A DNA stretch of 64,000 bases from an uncultured Croceitalea sp. Its GTDB lineage: Bacteria > Bacteroidota > Bacteroidia > Flavobacteriales > Flavobacteriaceae. This document shows, one piece after another, positions 19,289 through 28,335 of the stretch. How positions within the stretch are numbered: the stretch's first letter is position 1; the number at the start of each line of letters is the position of its first letter. Position numbers and translations under genes: made by a program. Under the pieces are notes generated by a model. It made no database searches. It was given only the letters and a program-made list of their open reading frames with translations, and was not told the origin of the DNA. The stretch spans positions 620,001-684,000 of the forward strand of contig CANLXH010000002.1 of the NCBI GenBank assembly GCA_947495075.1. The letters are read 5' to 3'.

Positions 19289-20358
19289 AATTCTCTGTTT
19301 ATAATTTCACATATACTTTTTAAATTCTTTTTACTCAAGCCTACAAAAAGTGGCAAACATAAAATTCTAGAAGCAACACTCTCGGATATAGGCATATTTT
19401 CACCTTCTAAATAACAAATTCTGTTTAATGATGGATAAAAATATCTTCTAGGAAAAATATTATTGTTATTCAACATTTGTTTGACCTTAAGCATCAATTT
19501 TTCATTTTCAAAAATGATAGGGAAATAGCTGTAGTTCCATTCTGTATGTTCCCTGATTTTAATGCTCTTTAGATTTTGAAAATTTAAATTTTCTTGATAA
19601 TAATCGCATATCACCTTACGAGCTTCTATGATTTCATGCATATAAGGCAAAACCGCTAAGCCCATTGCTGCTTGAAGCTCAGAAATTTTCGCGTTAATTC
19701 CTAACCCATGAAATTTTTCAGGACCATCATGCCCAAAATTGTGACTATAAAACAATTTATGGTTAAGTTCTTTGTTATTGGTAAATACAGCTCCGCCTTC
19801 CCCTGTATGAAATAACTTAGTGGCGTGAAAACTACACGTGCTTACATCCCCATAATTAAAAATCGATTCCCCTTTGTATTTGACCCCAAAACAATGCGCC
19901 GCATCATAGATAATACTCAATTTATAATTATTAGCTATTTCTTTAATTATTTCAACATTACATGGATTACCAAAAACGTGAGTCGCCAAAATAGCCTTGG
20001 TGTTGTTGGTTATAGCGGCTTCTATCTTGTTTTCATCAATTGTTAGGCGTTCTGAATCTATATCTACAAATACCGGAGTAGATCTGTCCCAAAGAATAGC
20101 AGCTGTAGTAGCTACGTAGCTAAAAGGTGTTGTAATTACTTCTCCTTGATTAGCCAATAAGCGCAATGCCATTTGAATTGGAACGGTGCCATTGTTAGTG
20201 ATAATTATATTTTCTATACCTAGAAATGTTATGAGTTCCCTCTCCAAGGTCTGTACTAATTCTCCACGATTGGTTAACCATTCCTTATCAAATGCTCTTT
20301 TAACAAAAGCATTATATTCTTCAATAGGCGGTAAAAAAGTTTTTGTAACATTTATCAT
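19285..20358 (-). CDS. DegT/DnrJ/EryC1-family sugar aminotransferase (WecE/FdtB-like)
   Basis: PLP-dependent aminotransferase that converts a nucleotide-linked keto sugar to an amino sugar. Lys181 in SFHATKLFHTGEGG is the PLP lysine, Asp152 in YDAAHCFG the pyridine-nitrogen partner, and TTPFSYVATTAAI the cofactor/substrate loop. Length 357. The likely substrate is dTDP-4-keto-6-deoxyglucose from the rmlB product of the same operon, giving dTDP-Fuc4N or dTDP-Qui4N; the family alone does not fix stereochemistry. Its ATG overlaps the flippase stop by one base (TAATG) and its stop overlaps the acetyltransferase start. Confidence 0.9.
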   Translation of the reverse strand: MINVTKTFLPPIEEYNAFVKRAFDKEWLTNRGELVQTLERELITFLGIENIIITNNGTVPIQMALRLLANQGEVITTPFSYVATTAAILWDRSTPVFVDIDSERLTIDENKIEAAITNNTKAILATHVFGNPCNVEIIKEIANNYKLSIIYDAAHCFGVKYKGESIFNYGDVSTCSFHATKLFHTGEGGAVFTNNKELNHKLFYSHNFGHDGPEKFHGLGINAKISELQAAMGLAVLPYMHEIIEARKVICDYYQENLNFQNLKSIKIREHTEWNYSYFPIIFENEKLMLKVKQMLNNNNIFPRRYFYPSLNRICYLEGENMPISESVASRILCLPLFVGLSKKNLKSICEIINREL

Positions 20359-21797
20359 TAAGGCCGTCTGTTTCTAATTAATTGGGTTATATAGCTCAAA
20401 GCTTTCATTTTAAAAATATAGCTAATTCCTAAATAGATAGAAAAACCAAAAAACATTGTAATTAAAATTTTGTAAAAGTCTGAATCCACAACAAGATAAT
20501 AGTTTAATAGCTTTAACATGAAATATAAAACAACTGCGACAATTAGTGTTGGGGACAAATCCAAAACCTGACTTCTAACTGAGTAATCGATAATTCTTGC
20601 GCTATAGTAGCCGTTTATAATTATAGCTCCAAAAGAGGCTAAAACACTAGACCATAGCAAACCATAAATGCCAAAAATGAAACCTATAGATACGCACAAT
20701 AGAATAAATACTTTTTTAATAATTTCTAACCTTAAAAAAAGATCAGTTCTGCCAAATACTTTTAAAATATTTAAATTGAATACATTAATGGGGTAAAAGA
20801 TGGCCCCAATGCTTAAAATCTGAAAATAGGGTACGGCGGGTAACCACTCTGGTCCCAATATTAAATTAAAAATTGGTTTTGAACATGCAACAACTAAAAC
20901 CATTACACCGGAGGTAATAAAAAAAGTAGTTCTAAATATTTTGCGATACACTTCTTCTATTTTTTTTGAATCTTCTCTGATTAATGTTAACATTGGATAT
21001 GTTACCTTACTTATTATTCCAGAAAATATACTAACTGGCTGGTTACTAAAAGCTGAAGCCCTTTCATAGTATCCTAAAGCTTTAAGCGGGAAAAACTTTC
21101 CAATTAGAATGTTATATATATTGTTGAAACTTACATTCAAAATCGCAGAAATTAACAACTTGTAACCAAAATTGAAATGGTAGCTGACTTTTGTAAAATT
21201 AATTTTTAAAATAGGTCTCCATTTTGAAAATATCCATAACATTAAAGACTGGAATCCCTGTGTAACTAAATACATAACGACAATGCTCCAAACCCCATAA
21301 TCATTATAAGCCATTACAACACCTATTAAAGATCCTATTATAGATCCTGGCACGTTTAAGACTGTAAGCTTTTTAAACCTTAGTTCCTTTATTAGAATAG
21401 CCGTCTGGACCGAAGAAAATCCTGAAAATATAAGACACATGCTATATGCCTGTATTAAGTAAATCAATCTAGGTTGTTCATAAAAATGAGCTATGAAAGG
21501 TGCTGTAAAAAAAAGTAAAGAATATATTAATAAACATATTAAAATATTCATAAAAAAAACCGACGAGTAATCATCTTCTTCCAAGCTATCTGACCTTATT
21601 AAAGATTCTGACAGACCACTATCAACTAATGCGAGCCCAATTGCAATAAACAATGCCATCATCCCTACTAATCCAAATTCCTCAGGACCAACTAGTTTTG
21701 CTAAATAAATTGAAGTTACAAATGCAAGACCCCTTATCATCAATACATCTAAAGACATCCACATAAAACCTTTAAGAGTTCTCCTTTTCAACGACAT
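20358..21797 (-). CDS. Wzx-type polysaccharide flippase (MOP superfamily)
   Basis: A 479-residue inner-membrane protein with twelve to fourteen predicted membrane segments, of the WzxC/polysaccharide-transporter branch. The N-terminus SLKRRTLKGFMWMSLDVL, the KLVGPEEFGLVGMMALF segment (about 34-50) and the motif KALGYYERASAFSNQPVSIF in the middle are characteristic of this branch. It would move lipid-linked repeat units from the cytoplasmic to the periplasmic side. Position between the rml genes and the amino-sugar genes supports that role. No Wza/Wzc export genes accompany it. Confidence 0.92.
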   Translation of the reverse strand: MSLKRRTLKGFMWMSLDVLMIRGLAFVTSIYLAKLVGPEEFGLVGMMALFIAIGLALVDSGLSESLIRSDSLEEDDYSSVFFMNILICLLIYSLLFFTAPFIAHFYEQPRLIYLIQAYSMCLIFSGFSSVQTAILIKELRFKKLTVLNVPGSIIGSLIGVVMAYNDYGVWSIVVMYLVTQGFQSLMLWIFSKWRPILKINFTKVSYHFNFGYKLLISAILNVSFNNIYNILIGKFFPLKALGYYERASAFSNQPVSIFSGIISKVTYPMLTLIREDSKKIEEVYRKIFRTTFFITSGVMVLVVACSKPIFNLILGPEWLPAVPYFQILSIGAIFYPINVFNLNILKVFGRTDLFLRLEIIKKVFILLCVSIGFIFGIYGLLWSSVLASFGAIIINGYYSARIIDYSVRSQVLDLSPTLIVAVVLYFMLKLLNYYLVVDSDFYKILITMFFGFSIYLGISYIFKMKALSYITQLIRNRRP

Positions 21798-21818
21798 ACA
21801 ATCTAGTTTTTAGGCTCT

Positions 21819-22322
21819 TCAGAAATCAATTTGTATTTTTTTATGCAAAAGTGCTGTAGATTCTAAGAAAGGGTCGTATCTATTATCTAAGTTTTTTCTT
21901 TCGAAACCATTTTCTGATTTTATAGCATAAATATTGGGTGAGAAAAAACGATGTATTGATTTTTCATTTATGTCAATTGAATCTCTTGTTGTTCCTATTA
22001 TTATGGAGGTAATAGAAATAGGAGTTTCATGCTTATCCTCTCCCAAGTCAATTCTCAGCTTTTTAGGGATTTGATTGAGAATTATCTCAATGCTTTGTAC
22101 TTCTATAGATCCTTTAACTTTGGTCTCTATCATATTATCTTCACTATAGGTGTTGCTATGTTCTGGGATATAATAAAATTTAATTCTATCGTCCTCTAAC
22201 AATCTAAACATGATTTTTATGGTCAGCTCCTGACTAGTTTTAGTCATATCATTGCATCCTAAAAGAAAACAACATATGAGTAAAAGCCAATGAGATTTTA
22301 TGTTTACAGTTTTTCCATGCAT
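21819..22322 (-). CDS. Lipoprotein with the same domain as the AlgX-like protein's N-terminus
   Basis: A 167-residue predicted lipoprotein: hydrophobic segment at 11-22 followed by the lipobox LLGC with Cys23. The remaining roughly 140 residues match the periplasmic N-terminal domain of the AlgX/AlgJ-like protein encoded about 7 kb away in the same run. Both have RIDLGE / RVDIGA, then PI-I-I, FSPNIY / FKPNIY and NRYDPFL / GRYDPFL, with exactly 20 residues between PNIY and YDPFL in each. No SGNH domain follows, so it is a single-domain relative. It overlaps rmlD by 19 bases. Function unknown; a beta-sandwich carbohydrate-binding or partner-binding module of the acetylation complex is an inference. 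Confidence 0.75.
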   Translation of the reverse strand: MHGKTVNIKSHWLLLICCFLLGCNDMTKTSQELTIKIMFRLLEDDRIKFYYIPEHSNTYSEDNMIETKVKGSIEVQSIEIILNQIPKKLRIDLGEDKHETPISITSIIIGTTRDSIDINEKSIHRFFSPNIYAIKSENGFERKNLDNRYDPFLESTALLHKKIQIDF

Positions 22323-23155
22323 TTAGATAAACTTTGTCTCCATTCTTTAATAGGTTTTTTCAATAAGTTCTGGGCCTTAATTGTATTCATTACAGAATAT
22401 TGAGGCCTCAACGCTTTTACTTTATAGTCTATAGACGCAATGGGATAAACGACCGTATTGTTATTTGAGTACGCTATAATCGCCGTTGCAAAATCAAACC
22501 AACTTATATTTCCTCGGTTGCTAAAATGGTAGATCCCAAAATCCTTGGAATCTTTATGCACCAGTGCTATAATGAATTCTGCTAAATCCCTAGCGTATGT
22601 GGGAGATCCATATTGGTCTGAAATAACATCTAAGCGCTCCTTTTGTGCTCCTAATCTTAGCATTGTTTTTACAAAGTTGTTTCCGTATTCAGAATATACC
22701 CATGAGGTGCGCACTATAAAATACGAATCTAAATATTCTTTTATGTAATTTTCACCTTTCAATTTAGACAATCCATAAACATTCAACGGATTTGGTTCAT
22801 CGGTTTCTATATATGGCTCAATTTTTTTGCCATCGAACACGAAATCTGTTGAAACATGTATTAGAATACAACGATGTTTCGCACAAGTCTTTGCCAATAT
22901 TTGAACTGCCTCGGCATTGATTTTATAGCATGATTCTATTTCTGTTTCTGCTCTATCTACAGCAGTGTAAGCTGCACAGTTAATACAGTAGTCGAAATCA
23001 GTGTTATTGAAAAAAGCAGTAACCTTGTTTTCATTTGTGATATCCAATTGTTCGGAATCCGTAAAAACAAATTTATGGATGTTAGAATCTTTAACTAATT
23101 CTTGAATGGAACTACCTAGCTGCCCTTTTGCTCCGGTAACTAATATGCTCTTCAA
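22304..23155 (-). CDS. rfbD: dTDP-4-dehydrorhamnose reductase
   Basis: RmlD, last step of dTDP-L-rhamnose synthesis: NAD(P)H reduction of dTDP-4-keto-L-rhamnose. The Rossmann loop GAKGQLG (8-14), STDFVFDG (102-109) and the YGLSK catalytic pair (Tyr127, Lys131) are intact; length 283 is normal. The start is TTG, overlapping the rmlC stop as TTGA. No ATG lies upstream of the NAD-binding loop, which begins at residue 7, so TTG must be the start. The end overlaps the lipoprotein gene by 19 bases. Confidence 0.96.
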   Translation of the reverse strand: MKSILVTGAKGQLGSSIQELVKDSNIHKFVFTDSEQLDITNENKVTAFFNNTDFDYCINCAAYTAVDRAETEIESCYKINAEAVQILAKTCAKHRCILIHVSTDFVFDGKKIEPYIETDEPNPLNVYGLSKLKGENYIKEYLDSYFIVRTSWVYSEYGNNFVKTMLRLGAQKERLDVISDQYGSPTYARDLAEFIIALVHKDSKDFGIYHFSNRGNISWFDFATAIIAYSNNNTVVYPIASIDYKVKALRPQYSVMNTIKAQNLLKKPIKEWRQSLSKCMEKL

Positions 23156-23697
23156 TATTTTGCGTTTTTAAACGATGGGAGCTCTAAGTCCTTGGACGAT
23201 AAAATAATTTCATCCTTTGGAATTTTCCAATTTATGTTTAGTTCCTCATCATTATATATAATACCTGCCTCAGCATCTTTATTATAATAGTTATCACATT
23301 TATAGAAAAATTCTGCCGTTTGGGAAAGCGTTATGAAACCATGTGCAAAACCTCTAGGAATAAACAGTTGTTTTTTATTCTTATCACTAAGTTCCACAAC
23401 TACGTGTTCTCCAAAGGTCGAAGATTCTTTTCTTAAATCTACGGCTACATCCAAAACAACACCACTTAGTACACGAACTAATTTTGCCTGAGCATGTGTG
23501 CCTATTTGATAATGTAGTGCGCGAACTACGCCTTTTACGGAAAAAGATTGATTATCTTGAACAAAATTTATCGTCTTTTTAATTCCTTTGTTGAATCTTT
23601 CATTATTAAAAGATTCCAAAAAATACCCCCTTTCATCATTGAAAATGTTTGGTTCAAGTATAAAACAGCCCGCGAGCTTGGTTTCGATAAAATTCAT
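23152..23697 (-). CDS. rfbC: dTDP-4-dehydrorhamnose 3,5-epimerase
   Basis: RmlC, the cupin-fold epimerase acting at C3 and C5 of dTDP-4-keto-6-deoxyglucose. The catalytic histidine is His62 in VVRALHYQ; DVAVDLR (83-89) and PRGFAHGF (114-121) are the other family hallmarks. Length 181 is typical. It begins immediately after the rmlA stop codon and its own stop overlaps the rmlD start (TTGA). Confidence 0.97.
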   Translation of the reverse strand: MNFIETKLAGCFILEPNIFNDERGYFLESFNNERFNKGIKKTINFVQDNQSFSVKGVVRALHYQIGTHAQAKLVRVLSGVVLDVAVDLRKESSTFGEHVVVELSDKNKKQLFIPRGFAHGFITLSQTAEFFYKCDNYYNKDAEAGIIYNDEELNINWKIPKDEIILSSKDLELPSFKNAKY

Positions 23698-24564
23698 CTA
23701 TTTCTTCTTTAAAATGCCCAATAAGTTTTTACCGTAACCACTTTTCATTAAAGGTTCAGCAAGTTTTTTAAATTGGTTTTTATCTATATATCCCATTTCG
23801 AAGGCAGCGCCTTCTATTGCGCCAATTTTAAGTCCTTGGCGTTCTTCAATTACCTCAACAAACTGGGATGCCTGCATTAAAGATTGGAATGTACCTGTAT
23901 CTAGCCAAGCAGTACCTCTGTCTAAAATACTAACGTTTAGTTTTTGTCTTTCAAGATAGACTTTGTTAACATCAGTGATTTCTATTTCTCCTCTATGACT
24001 TGGCGAAATGTTTTTTGCAATTTCTATAACATTATTATCGTAAAAGTAAATTCCTGGAACTGCATAATTGGATTTTGGTTGTTCTGGTTTCTCTTCAATA
24101 CTTATTGCCTTTCCCTCTTCATTAAACTCTACTACTCCATATCTTTCGGGGTCATGAACTCTATAAGCATAGATAATTCCTCCATCTGGGTCATTATTTG
24201 ACTGCAATAACTTAGCAAGACCTGAACCGTAAAATATATTATCACCAAGAATTAAGGCCACCTTGTCATCTCCGATAAATTCTTCACCAATTATAAAAGC
24301 TTCGGCCAATCCATTAGGCGCCTCTTGAACAGCATATGAAAAACTACATCCGTATTTCTCACCATCACCTAATAAATCTTTAAATAATGGTAAATCTTTT
24401 GGAGTTGAAATAATCAAAATCTCTTTAATGCCAGCGTACATTAAGGTTGATAAAGGGTAATAAATCATTGGTTTATCATAAATAGGCATCAATTGCTTAC
24501 TTACCGACAAAGTGAGTGGGTGGAGTCTAGTTCCCGAGCCTCCAGCTAATATTATTCCTTTCAT
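23698..24564 (-). CDS. rfbA: Glucose-1-phosphate thymidylyltransferase
   Basis: RmlA, which makes dTDP-glucose from dTTP and glucose 1-phosphate and is the entry enzyme for both the rhamnose branch and the presumed amino-sugar branch. The nucleotide-binding signature GGSGTRL (8-14), [18 protein letters not shown] and LGDNIFYG are present; length 288 is standard. It lies 13 bases downstream of rmlB and abuts rmlC. Confidence 0.98.
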   Translation of the reverse strand: MKGIILAGGSGTRLHPLTLSVSKQLMPIYDKPMIYYPLSTLMYAGIKEILIISTPKDLPLFKDLLGDGEKYGCSFSYAVQEAPNGLAEAFIIGEEFIGDDKVALILGDNIFYGSGLAKLLQSNNDPDGGIIYAYRVHDPERYGVVEFNEEGKAISIEEKPEQPKSNYAVPGIYFYDNNVIEIAKNISPSHRGEIEITDVNKVYLERQKLNVSILDRGTAWLDTGTFQSLMQASQFVEVIEERQGLKIGAIEGAAFEMGYIDKNQFKKLAEPLMKSGYGKNLLGILKKK

Positions 24565-24577
24565 TTTTTATATGAAT

Positions 24578-25621
24578 TTATGAATACATTTTGTTGTAAT
24601 ACTCTTGATAGGCGCCAGAAGTAACACGTGACAACCATTCTTTGTTTTGTAGAAACCAGTCAACGGTTCTTTCTAATCCTTGCTCAAAAGTAACAGATGG
24701 ATACCAACCTAATTCTTTGTTTATTTTATTAGCATCAATTGCATATCTTAAATCGTGACCTGGACGATCCTTTACATATTCTATTAATTTCTCTGAGGAT
24801 CCAGCTGGCTTCCCAAGTTTCCCATCCATAATTTGACAAAGTAATTGTACCAATTCAATATTCTGCCATTCATTAAATCCTCCAATATTATAGGTTTCGT
24901 GGTTTTTCCCTTTATGAAAAACTAAATCTATGGCAGCTGCATGGTCTTCAACAAATAACCAATCACGCGTATACTTTCCATCACCATAAACAGGAAGGGA
25001 TTTCCCTTCAATAATGTTGTTTATAAAAAGGGGAATCAATTTCTCAGGAAAATGATTGGGTCCGTAATTGTTAGAGCAATTTGATATAACGTAAGGCAAA
25101 TTATATGTTTCGCCATAGGCCCTTACAAAATGATCAGAACTGGCTTTTGAGGCAGAATAAGGGGAATTAGGGTCGTAGGGAGTGGTTTCTGTAAAAAGTC
25201 CTGTTTGACCTAAGCTTCCATAAACCTCGTCAGTGCTGACATGATAAAACTTTTTACCATCCTTATCATCTTTCCAAAATTCTTTTGCTGCATTTAAAAG
25301 GTTGACCGTTCCTATAATATTGGTTTTAACAAAAGCTAGTGGGTCTTTTATAGAACGGTCTACATGGGATTCCGCTGCTAAATGAATAACCCCATCAAAA
25401 CGATACTCTTTAAATATTTCACAAACAGATGCTTCATCTACGATATCTCCTTTTAAAAATTTATAATTAGCAGCTTTCTCTATATCTTTAAGGTTTTCTA
25501 GATTGCCTGCATAAGTAAGCGCATCTAAATTGTAAATGTTGTAACTGGGATAAGTGTTTACAAATCTCCTAACTACATGAGAGCCTATAAATCCTGCGCC
25601 GCCCGTTATTAAAATGTTCAT
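24578..25621 (-). CDS. rfbB: dTDP-glucose 4,6-dehydratase
   Basis: RmlB, converting dTDP-glucose to dTDP-4-keto-6-deoxyglucose, the branch point for dTDP-rhamnose and 4-amino-4,6-dideoxy sugars. TGGAGFIGSH (6-15) binds NAD; Thr130, Asp131 and Glu132 in VSTDEVYG plus Tyr155 and Lys159 in YSASK form the active site. Length 347 is normal. It follows the Wzz-like gene by 24 bases. Confidence 0.98.
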   Translation of the reverse strand: MNILITGGAGFIGSHVVRRFVNTYPSYNIYNLDALTYAGNLENLKDIEKAANYKFLKGDIVDEASVCEIFKEYRFDGVIHLAAESHVDRSIKDPLAFVKTNIIGTVNLLNAAKEFWKDDKDGKKFYHVSTDEVYGSLGQTGLFTETTPYDPNSPYSASKASSDHFVRAYGETYNLPYVISNCSNNYGPNHFPEKLIPLFINNIIEGKSLPVYGDGKYTRDWLFVEDHAAAIDLVFHKGKNHETYNIGGFNEWQNIELVQLLCQIMDGKLGKPAGSSEKLIEYVKDRPGHDLRYAIDANKINKELGWYPSVTFEQGLERTVDWFLQNKEWLSRVTSGAYQEYYNKMYS

Positions 25622-25645
25622 TATTTATTCTTTTAAATATCTACC

Positions 25646-26626
25646 CTATTGATTTATTTCAGCTGCTTTAGTATTTAGGTATTTTATGGTTGAAATCAAA
25701 AAGAAAATTCCCAACAACACTAATGGAACTAAAACTAAACTTTGTCCAAAAACTGATTTTTGGACAACTTGCGTTTTTCCAAAATTAATCACCTTAATTG
25801 GGTCGGTTTGTTTTTGTAGCTCTATGTTTTTAGCCTCAATATCCTTAATCAAATCATTTTTTAAATTGAATAAGCCAGTAATATTAAGCTTCTCTTGATT
25901 GTCCAGAACTATGCGCTGATTACCTGATAATTCGTCTTCTTGAACCATTTTTTTAGAATAGTTGGCAATTAAGTTATCTACTTGCTTTAAAAGTATTTTA
26001 TTTTCTTCTATTCTACTTTCCGCATTTGTTTTGTAAATAGCTGTCAATCCTTCAAAATATTCATTAGTATTTAAGTAATCAATAATAGCTTTTGCAAAGC
26101 TTTGCCCAAAAGCCGAGTCCTCATAGCAAAAGGTAACTCTATGATTAAAAGAGCTTTTGTTTTGCAATTCTGCCCTTAAAATATCTGAAATTGCTTCTGT
26201 ATTTTCAAAGCTTTGTAATAATTCTAGATACTTAGTATCATTTTCAGAATTGGAACTTCCCTCTACTCGACTAATTTGAACTTTTAAACCTCTGAAATCT
26301 ATATTCTCGATACCAATACTCTTAAAAAATGTAGTGTCTTTTGCCTTTATGTTTGCTTGTATCTCATCAACTACATCATATAAATAGTTTTTACTTTCCA
26401 AATTTGGCCTAACTATTACCTCCGTTTTAAGTTGTTTAGAGCTAATTTTATTAAGTCCATACCCCAATGCCAAGCCAATTATTATTAGTCCTCCCAGTAT
26501 AAATATGTTCTTCTTCAAATAAAGAAAAACTCTAAGAAAACTGTTGAAAATATTTTTTAATCCATTTCCTATAAGGTGAAACAATTGTCCCAAATCTATC
26601 TCTTCAGAATTGTTATTATCTGCCAT
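25646..26626 (-). CDS. Wzz-like chain-length determinant protein
   Basis: A 326-residue inner-membrane protein with the architecture of polysaccharide co-polymerases: cytoplasmic N-terminus, membrane segment at about 40-60, a long periplasmic helical region (about 65-290) rich in coiled coil, and a second membrane segment at about 297-317. No Walker motif or tyrosine-rich tail follows, so it is a PCP-1-like or related protein and not a BY-kinase. It would set glycan chain length with the Wzy protein. It is two bases from the stop of the DUF6909 gene and 24 bases before rmlB. Confidence 0.75.
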   Translation of the reverse strand: MADNNNSEEIDLGQLFHLIGNGLKNIFNSFLRVFLYLKKNIFILGGLIIIGLALGYGLNKISSKQLKTEVIVRPNLESKNYLYDVVDEIQANIKAKDTTFFKSIGIENIDFRGLKVQISRVEGSSNSENDTKYLELLQSFENTEAISDILRAELQNKSSFNHRVTFCYEDSAFGQSFAKAIIDYLNTNEYFEGLTAIYKTNAESRIEENKILLKQVDNLIANYSKKMVQEDELSGNQRIVLDNQEKLNITGLFNLKNDLIKDIEAKNIELQKQTDPIKVINFGKTQVVQKSVFGQSLVLVPLVLLGIFFLISTIKYLNTKAAEINQ

Positions 26627-26628
26627 TA

Positions 26629-28314
26629 TTAGTTGCTAAAAAGTTGTTCTAAAATCTTGTCCGTTATTAAATACGTAGGCTTAACCCCTGTAGTCCCTAA
26701 ACCTCCAGATGCTAAAGTACTGCCTGTTTCTAAAGGATTATCAGAAGCATAGTAGGCATACCTTACTTTTACGTCTTTCTTTATACTCTTTCTTATTTGG
26801 GATGCAGATTGTATGGCTTTTTGATAATGTACCCCTTCCATTTCCAAACCAATTACATTCCATGTGGAATCATAAAAGAATTGTAGAATGTCTTTATTTT
26901 GTAAAGAAGTTCCTAAAACAGTTACCATTGTTCCTTCCAATACTTTTAGGCCAAAACCTTCAAAATCCTTTGTACAAAGTTCGTTTTTAAAAGGGTAATT
27001 GTCTGCAGTACCTTCAAAAATATGGGCAGAAGGTATCATTAAATCTCCTTTACCTCCCTCTAAAATCCCTGCTTTACCCATTACGGATACTGAATCTACG
27101 TTTAAAAACAATTTCTTGCCATTAACTTCATAAGGCTTAAGCAACTCATCAATAGTTTCATAAGCTTGCTCACCAAATGCATAATCCATTACAAATATAA
27201 TAGGTTTTTCTGCCTCTGGCGGGTCTTCTTTAAAGTCATAACAACAAGCTTCTTTACTTGCTTTTGCCATGTCAAAAATCTGAACATCTATATTAGCGCC
27301 AGACTTGTCATCTATATAAATCATCCCGTTGTTAACCGCAAGTTTGGTTACTTTTTCTCTTAAATCTTTATTAGATGATGAACTAAGTGTTTCGTAGATG
27401 TCCAAGGAACTTGTATCTGGAAATTCCTTCTTTAAAGCTTTCTTTGCAAACAAAGAGTTCATAACACTATGCATGTTTGCACTTATGATGTGGATTGGTC
27501 TGTGCAATAAACCATTCTTTTTTAAAGTTTCCTTTATGGTTTCCGCCCAGCGTTCTCCATGGATATGGTGCCCTATTCTTTCTCTTAAAAGTGGAGTAAA
27601 TGTAACCGTCCTTTTATCTCCTGTAGTTTCTTCTTCTATTGCTAATTTACCTAGCCAATAAACAATATTTAAAAAACGATCTGGACGATCTTTGGTTTTT
27701 AACTTATCATGCGTATCAGAAACTTCATCAAAAGATCTACCTAGGATATTTGCTGTATGGATTAATGCGACTTCTCTTTCTGCTTCTGCTTTCTCTTCTT
27801 TAAGAACAAACTCAACCAGTTTCTCCCAGTCACGGACAGTAGCTTTTCCATCCTCAATAAGCACACGATTACAAATCTTTCCAGATTCTACATATAGAAA
27901 AGTTAAGTGAGTAAGAATATCATAAATATCTGAACGCCCTCTGGTAATTTCAATATTCATTTGCTCGTCATCGATACGATAACAATTTCTTCTTCTCTTT
28001 GGCGGAACAATAGGTTTTAAGTGTGATTTTGAAAAGCCTTCATCTGAAGTCAAATTGATAAAACGACATTCTTCAATACCTATGGGAAGCCTTTCTAAAA
28101 CATAGATTAAACCATTTAATTCTGCTTTTTCTTCAGCAATGGTGCCATAAATCTCTGGTCGTAAAGAAAGAAGTGCGCTGCGTAATGCATTTCCAGAAAC
28201 TCCAGAAGGCTTGTAAAAACCTCTATTTAAGAGGTGGCGCATGGTTATATACAACCGTTCTATGGCGTTTGTTGATTCTTGCGCTCTTGTAGTCTCTTTT
28301 ACTTTTGTATTCAT
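26629..28314 (-). CDS. DUF6909 protein with nucleoside-phosphorylase-like C-terminal half
   Basis: First gene of the polysaccharide run, 561 residues, soluble. It looks like the flavobacterial family DUF6909, of unknown function. The N-terminal half is helical with a basic stretch (PPKRRRNCYRIDDEQM). The C-terminal half resembles the purine-nucleoside phosphorylase/nucleosidase fold: GILEGGKGDLMIPSAH, then GLEMEG (residues 489-494, the ribose-binding Met-Glu motif of the superfamily) and YASDNPL with Asp525 at the catalytic-acid position. This assignment is by motif order, not by alignment. The frame extends to an ATG at 28338, but that extra stretch holds the promoter-like box, so 28314 is preferred. 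The next gene follows after two bases. Confidence 0.7.
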   Translation of the reverse strand: MNTKVKETTRAQESTNAIERLYITMRHLLNRGFYKPSGVSGNALRSALLSLRPEIYGTIAEEKAELNGLIYVLERLPIGIEECRFINLTSDEGFSKSHLKPIVPPKRRRNCYRIDDEQMNIEITRGRSDIYDILTHLTFLYVESGKICNRVLIEDGKATVRDWEKLVEFVLKEEKAEAEREVALIHTANILGRSFDEVSDTHDKLKTKDRPDRFLNIVYWLGKLAIEEETTGDKRTVTFTPLLRERIGHHIHGERWAETIKETLKKNGLLHRPIHIISANMHSVMNSLFAKKALKKEFPDTSSLDIYETLSSSSNKDLREKVTKLAVNNGMIYIDDKSGANIDVQIFDMAKASKEACCYDFKEDPPEAEKPIIFVMDYAFGEQAYETIDELLKPYEVNGKKLFLNVDSVSVMGKAGILEGGKGDLMIPSAHIFEGTADNYPFKNELCTKDFEGFGLKVLEGTMVTVLGTSLQNKDILQFFYDSTWNVIGLEMEGVHYQKAIQSASQIRKSIKKDVKVRYAYYASDNPLETGSTLASGGLGTTGVKPTYLITDKILEQLFSN

Positions 28315-28327
28315 ATAGTGTTCTTTG

Positions 28328-28335
28328 CAAAAGTA
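28328..28335 (-). promoter_or_regulatory. TAnnTTTG promoter box before the polysaccharide run
   Basis: TACTTTTG on the minus strand, 13 bases upstream of the ATG at 28314. It is the only clear -7-type element ahead of the 21-kb co-directional run, which has hardly any gaps, so it may drive the whole set. A -33 element is not obvious. Confidence 0.4.
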
